A stretch of DNA of 10,333 bases from Microbacteriaceae bacterium. Its GTDB lineage: Bacteria > Actinomycetota > Actinomycetes > Actinomycetales > Microbacteriaceae. A program made the position numbers and the translations under genes. Position 1 is the stretch's first letter; each line of letters starts with the position of its first letter. Shown piece by piece: positions 6,658 to 10,333 of this stretch. Location of the stretch: contig JALRLI010000038.1 of NCBI GenBank assembly GCA_023254555.1, positions 1 to 10,333 on the forward strand, in the 5' to 3' direction. The notes below the pieces were generated by a model. It worked only from the letters and a program-made list of their open reading frames with translations. It was not told the origin of the DNA and did no database searches.

Positions 6658-8013
6658 ATGACCGAATCCACAGACAATAACTCTGAAGAGACTTTTGCAG
6701 GGTTAGACCCCCAGGCGCCAAATAACGCCGAGACCGCATCCGTTGCAGAGGCGGGCCCTCCTGCTGAGCCATTTGCATCAGGTGAGCAGGCTGCGCCAGC
6801 AGGAAGCGCTTTCACGCCTGCAGCAGAACCCAAGGCTGCAAAATCACCGAAGGCCGGGCTCCTCATCGCTGGCGTTGCAGTCGGTGCGCTGCTTGGCGGC
6901 GCAGCCGGCGCAGGTGTCACCGCAATCACGCTCACCCAGATGCAATCGCAAACATCTTCTGACTACACGCGCGATGCGATCACAATCGCGAACAAAGACA
7001 ATGCCACCCTCGTGTCTGGCATCGCTGCCAAAGCCAGCCCAAGCGTCGTCACACTCGAAGTGTCGACCGCTGATGCAGCAGGCACGGGTTCTGGTGTCAT
7101 CATCGACCCCAGCGGCTACATCCTCACCAATAATCACGTGGTCACTCTCGACACCGGTGATACCAAGGCAAGCATTCGCGTGTTTCTGAGCGACGGCCGA
7201 ATTTTCACCGGCAAGCTCGTGGGCACCGATCCATATGCTGATCTTGCCGTCGTCAAAATTGACGCAACCGATTTGCAGGCGATCAAGTTTGCAAACTCCG
7301 AAAAGCTCAATGTCGGCGACCTCACAGTCGCGATTGGCGCTCCACTGAACCTGGCGAACACAGTCACCACCGGTGTCATTAGTGCGCTCAACCGAGGCAT
7401 TACGGTTGGTACCGCATCGGTGCCTGGCAACCCACAGAGTGAAGAACCGACCGATCCTAATGACATGTGGAATTTTGAACTCGACCAGAACCAGAAAACT
7501 CAAAAGAGCTCTGGCTCAATTACCATTCCGGTGATTCAGACGGACGCATCAATCAACCCCGGAAACTCGGGCGGTGCTTTGCTCGATGCCAATGGAAATC
7601 TGATCGGCATCAACGTCGCAATTGCCTCCACTGCCTCGAGCACTGAGAGTGCGGGAAGCGTGGGTCTTGGCTTCGCGATTCCATCGAACCTCGCGAAGCG
7701 CGTGGCTGATTCGCTGATTGCTGGCGACAAGGTCAGCCATGGTCTGCTCGGCATCGGAGTTGGAGACTCGAGCAGTCAGGATGGCGCGAGCCAGAGTGGC
7801 GGCCTGGTTGTGGATGTCACCGCGGGTGGAGCCGGAGCGAAGGCAGGCCTCAAAAAAGGTGATGTCATCACGGCAATCAATGGAATCACGGTGCTCGATG
7901 GAACCTCGCTCTCGGGATTGGTGCGCTACTATCCCGCTGGCACCGAAGTGAAACTCGATTACATTCGTGACGGCAAAGTAGCAACTACCACGGCAACACT
8001 CGGTAGCCTCTAA
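6658..8013 (+). CDS. HtrA/DegP-type membrane-anchored serine protease with PDZ domain
   Basis: A 451-residue protein from ATG 6658 with AGAAGGA (6644-6650) upstream. In order: an acidic Pro/Ala-rich cytoplasmic N-terminus (1-63); one transmembrane helix (about 66-92, Gly/Ala-rich); a trypsin-like domain with catalytic His160 (LTNNHVV), Asp195 (DPYADLAVVK) and Ser304 (NPGNSGGALLD); and one PDZ domain at about 362-448 (LGIGVGD, then GLKKGDVITAINGITV). The protease domain therefore faces outside the membrane, where HtrA proteins degrade or refold damaged secreted proteins. A polar Asn/Asp/Gln-rich insert lies at about 252-288, just before the strand leading to the active-site Ser, as seen in related Microbacteriaceae-type HtrA proteins. 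The 96-base gap upstream holds only a weak possible promoter (TAGACT at 6607-6612). Family and active site are clear; which of several actinobacterial HtrA paralogues it is remains open. Confidence 0.94.
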   Translation: MTESTDNNSEETFAGLDPQAPNNAETASVAEAGPPAEPFASGEQAAPAGSAFTPAAEPKAAKSPKAGLLIAGVAVGALLGGAAGAGVTAITLTQMQSQTSSDYTRDAITIANKDNATLVSGIAAKASPSVVTLEVSTADAAGTGSGVIIDPSGYILTNNHVVTLDTGDTKASIRVFLSDGRIFTGKLVGTDPYADLAVVKIDATDLQAIKFANSEKLNVGDLTVAIGAPLNLANTVTTGVISALNRGITVGTASVPGNPQSEEPTDPNDMWNFELDQNQKTQKSSGSITIPVIQTDASINPGNSGGALLDANGNLIGINVAIASTASSTESAGSVGLGFAIPSNLAKRVADSLIAGDKVSHGLLGIGVGDSSSQDGASQSGGLVVDVTAGGAGAKAGLKKGDVITAINGITVLDGTSLSGLVRYYPAGTEVKLDYIRDGKVATTTATLGSL

Positions 8014-8024
8014 ACGTAGCTACC
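8002..8024 (+). other. Small hairpin across the HtrA stop codon
   Basis: GGTAGC (8002-8007) pairs with GCTACC (8019-8024) around an 11-base loop containing the TAA stop (8011-8013). No T-run follows, so it is not a standard terminator. It lies 10 bases before the GGAGG of the next gene and could modestly affect RNA stability or read-through (inference). Confidence 0.3.
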
Positions 8025-8044
8025 AAGCGAAATCGGAGGAATTT

Positions 8045-10333
8045 GTGGGTCAACCCAACACCTTCGATTTCGCGCGTGGTAATCGCCAAAAGCTCACGCA
8101 GATTCCGCTCTACTCGCTTGGGAAGCTTGCGTCACTCGTTGTGCCAAGGGCTCAAAACCGCTGGGTGTTCGGTTCGGGAAGCGGCATCGGTGAGGGAGCG
8201 CTGCCGCTCTACCGGCTCGTGTCGGCGAAACAGCCAAGTGATCGACTCACTTGGCTCGTGGCCAATGATGACGTTCGTGACCAAGCCATTGCGGCAGGAA
8301 TCAATTGGACCTATCGCGACAGCTGGAAGGGCTTCTGGCAGACACTTCGCGCAGGCAAGATAGTCGTTACGCACGGTTTTGGTGACGCGAATCGATTCGG
8401 TGTGTTCGGCGGTTTCGTTGTGCAGCTGTGGCACGGCATCCCGCTGAAAAAGCTGCATCTTGATGCGGAATCTGTCGTCGAAACCGAATCTCGAGGGGGT
8501 CTCAACCGGCTGATTAAACGCATGTACCGGGCTGGGGGTGACAACATTAGCCTCTTCGTCGTTGCTTCAGATCTGGTAGCCGAGCGGATGCGCAGCGCCT
8601 TCAATCTTGCCCCGCACGTAACCGCCGCTATCGGCGACCCCAGAGACGACGCGCTCATCCACTCAGAGCAGTCGGATGCGCAGGCTGAAGTGCTTCGCCT
8701 CCTTGGCGTGAGTAGCGCCGATAGCCGCTTGGTGCTCTACGCTCCGACCTGGCACGACGGCGCTGAAGACCCTGCGATACCGGGAGATGCCGAGAAAGCG
8801 GCACTAGAAGAATGGGCCACAGCGCACAACGCGAAAATCGTGATTCGACCTCACCCGCTCAGCGTGAGCTCGTATTGCCCGCTCGCGTCAGAACACATTC
8901 TGATCCTCGACTCCTCGGTCGCCCGCGAGATCACACCGCTGCTTGGAGCGTTCGACTGCGTCATCACTGATTACTCCTCAATAGCCTTCGATTATGCCCT
9001 TACCGGGGGCATGATTTCTTGGTTTGCTCCTGCGCTCAGCCAGTACGAGAGTAGTCGTGGCCTCTACGAGAGTTACGCAGAGCTGACTGAAAATCGGTAT
9101 GCGACAACGTGGGCCGAGGTTCTCGCTGAGCTGACGACGCTTGTGAGTAGCGAAGAGTCAGCACAGCAGAATATGCAGCGAACAGAGAGACTTGCCACCA
9201 GACTGTTCGCGTACCGAGACGGGAACGCAGCGGCGAGAGTGCTCGCTGAGATTAACCAAAGAACCCGCAGCTCTCTGAAGAGGCGGGATGCTGAACCGGC
9301 GCTCTCCCAAAGCAATTCCGCGACTCCACAAACCATCTATTTTGAGAGTTTCTACGGTCGACAGGTCGCGTGTAATCCGAAAGCACTCGATGCTGAGATT
9401 GCGTCACGCATGCCGAACATCAGGCGGATTTGGGGTGTTCAATCTGAGGCCGTCGAGACACCCGAAGGTGCAGAACGCGTAGTGATTGGCTCACCCGAAG
9501 GTGCCGAAGTGCGCAAACAAGCGAACATCATCATCGTCAATGATTGGCTCACCCGCGACTTTAGGCCCACAAAATCGCAGTGGGTATTACAAACATGGCA
9601 CGGAACGATGCTGAAGAAACTCGCGTTGGAACGCTCAGGAGTCTCGCTCCGAACCAAACTCGCCATCAAGCGTGAGAGTAACAAGTGGAGTGCTTTGCTG
9701 TCGCAAAACGACCACTGCACCAAGCATCTGCGCAGCAGTTACGCCTACCATGGTCCAGTTTGGCAGGCTGGTTACCCTCGCAATGATTCACTCGTTGCGA
9801 GTACTCAAGCTAAGACGAAGAAACGCCTCAACATCGCCTCGAAAACCAAAGTGGTCACCTACGCGCCGACCTGGCGTGACGCATCCACTCAGCTGGTGGA
9901 TGAGCTCAACATCGTCGAATTCGCAAAGAAACTGCCCGCCGACTGGGTGCTCCTCGTGCGGGGGCACAGCCGCACGCATGCCTTCGGCAACTACCGCGAA
10001 ATAGAGGGCAAAATTCAGGACGTCTCGGGCTACGCAGATGTCAATGACGTGTTACTGGCTTCAGACCTGTTCGTTACCGATTACTCCTCGCTGATGTTCG
10101 ACGCCAGTGCGGCGAATATTGACATGGCGTTTTTTGTGCCCGACCTCGCCGAATACGGCCAACACGATCGCGGCTTCACCTTCGACTTCGAGGCCACCGC
10201 GCCAGGGCCTCTTCTGTGCAGTGCAGATGAACTGCTCACACTGATCGGCGAACTCGGTTCACAAGAATCCCGAGAAACGTGGCGTAAAAAGTATGCTGCG
10301 AAGTACCAGGCTTGGCGGCAGCGCTACAACCCG
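8045..10333 (+). CDS. Tandem-domain CDP-glycerol glycerophosphotransferase (TagB/TagF type), 3' end beyond window
   Basis: The frame starting at GTG 8045 is open for 763 codons to the window edge. GGAGG (8035-8039) precedes the start by five bases. Two glycerophosphotransferase domains (PF04464 type) lie in a row. Domain 1 (about residues 20-405) has QLWHGIPLKKL with His130, YAPTWHD (232-238), VIRPHPL with His270, and ITDYSSIAFDYA (307-318). Domain 2 (about 428-763) has YFESFYGRQ (432-440), QTWHGTMLKKL with His519, YAPTWRD (606-612), VRGHSRTH with His641, and VTDYSSLMFDAS (677-688). Both keep the two histidines conserved in TagF, so both may be active. The join (about 406-427) is a short polar linker. 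Such enzymes transfer glycerol phosphate (or another polyol phosphate) from a CDP donor onto a lipid-linked wall or capsule polymer at the cytoplasmic membrane face. No transmembrane helix is seen. The polymer is unknown; donor specificity is inferred from the family. Confidence 0.9.
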   Translation, partial: MGQPNTFDFARGNRQKLTQIPLYSLGKLASLVVPRAQNRWVFGSGSGIGEGALPLYRLVSAKQPSDRLTWLVANDDVRDQAIAAGINWTYRDSWKGFWQTLRAGKIVVTHGFGDANRFGVFGGFVVQLWHGIPLKKLHLDAESVVETESRGGLNRLIKRMYRAGGDNISLFVVASDLVAERMRSAFNLAPHVTAAIGDPRDDALIHSEQSDAQAEVLRLLGVSSADSRLVLYAPTWHDGAEDPAIPGDAEKAALEEWATAHNAKIVIRPHPLSVSSYCPLASEHILILDSSVAREITPLLGAFDCVITDYSSIAFDYALTGGMISWFAPALSQYESSRGLYESYAELTENRYATTWAEVLAELTTLVSSEESAQQNMQRTERLATRLFAYRDGNAAARVLAEINQRTRSSLKRRDAEPALSQSNSATPQTIYFESFYGRQVACNPKALDAEIASRMPNIRRIWGVQSEAVETPEGAERVVIGSPEGAEVRKQANIIIVNDWLTRDFRPTKSQWVLQTWHGTMLKKLALERSGVSLRTKLAIKRESNKWSALLSQNDHCTKHLRSSYAYHGPVWQAGYPRNDSLVASTQAKTKKRLNIASKTKVVTYAPTWRDASTQLVDELNIVEFAKKLPADWVLLVRGHSRTHAFGNYREIEGKIQDVSGYADVNDVLLASDLFVTDYSSLMFDASAANIDMAFFVPDLAEYGQHDRGFTFDFEATAPGPLLCSADELLTLIGELGSQESRETWRKKYAAKYQAWRQRYNP
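9459..9555 (+). repeat. Clustered short direct repeats inside the transferase gene
   Basis: CACCCGAAGGTGC occurs at 9459-9471 and 9492-9504, 33 bases apart and in frame, giving two PEGAE peptides (473-477 and 484-488). Separately, TGATTGGCTCACCCG occurs exactly at 9483-9497 and 9541-9555, 58 bases apart and so read in different frames. Both lie near the start of the second transferase domain. Confidence 0.6.

Noticed and set aside
6844..7503. 219-residue antisense frame within the HtrA gene
   Set aside because: Cys/Arg/Asp-rich composition without domains, fully inside a gene with an intact catalytic triad; a shadow of codon bias.
8043..8363. 106-residue frame starting at TTG 8043
   Set aside because: It is out of frame with the transferase that occupies the same bases, is Arg/Ser-rich with no motif, and stops early, whereas the GTG 8045 frame stays open for 763 codons with clear motifs.
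3593..10333. A single co-ordinated envelope island (adhesin, HtrA, wall-polymer enzyme) as a new system
   Set aside because: The genes fall in separate short units with different likely regulation, and each belongs to a widespread family; the shared envelope location is not evidence of a joint pathway.
1..10333. CRISPR array, insertion sequence, phage or toxin-antitoxin content
   Set aside because: No regularly spaced repeats, transposase, integrase, terminal inverted repeats or small paired genes were seen on either strand; the tRNA has no adjacent integrase or duplicated tRNA fragment.

Overview
The window reads as a stretch of actinobacterial chromosome, most likely from a Microbacteriaceae-like member of the Micrococcales. 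The evidence is a Lon-like/PDZ protease next to a UPF0182 membrane protein, an initiator tRNA without an encoded CCA end, frequent GTG/TTG starts with good Shine-Dalgarno sequences, an LAxTG (class E type) sorting signal, and an HtrA protease with an Asn/Asp/Gln-rich insert before its active-site serine. Base composition is only moderately GC-rich by eye, which would fit the lower-GC members of that family. The assignment is inferred from gene content, not from a marker search.

Layout: 1-330 is the 3' end of a Lon-like (YlbL-type) protease. 383-3271 is a complete UPF0182 seven-helix membrane protein. A strong hairpin at 3309-3343 can terminate transcription from both sides and separates UPF0182 from a tRNA-fMet on the minus strand (3359-3432). 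A 160-base divergent intergenic region holding three copies of TCACGGT leads into a secreted, wall-anchored thioester-domain adhesin (3593-5047). Then come a six-helix HdeD/DUF308 membrane protein (5115-5753) and, four bases later, a nitrilase-superfamily amidohydrolase (5758-6561). A membrane-anchored HtrA-type serine protease with a PDZ domain follows (6658-8013). Last is a very long open frame from a GTG at 8045 that is still open at the window end. It carries two complete CDP-glycerol glycerophosphotransferase (TagB/TagF-type) domains in tandem.

Theme: six of the seven protein genes act in or on the envelope (surface protease, membrane proteins, wall-anchored adhesin, quality-control protease, wall or capsule polymer synthesis). 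Apart from the tRNA everything is on the plus strand, in short transcription units: the Lon-like gene with UPF0182, HdeD-like with amidohydrolase, and possibly HtrA with the polymer transferase. There is no CRISPR array, insertion sequence, phage gene or recognisable defence system. The two points most worth a second look are the tandem glycerophosphotransferase and the putative internal-thioester surface protein. No wholly new system is evident.
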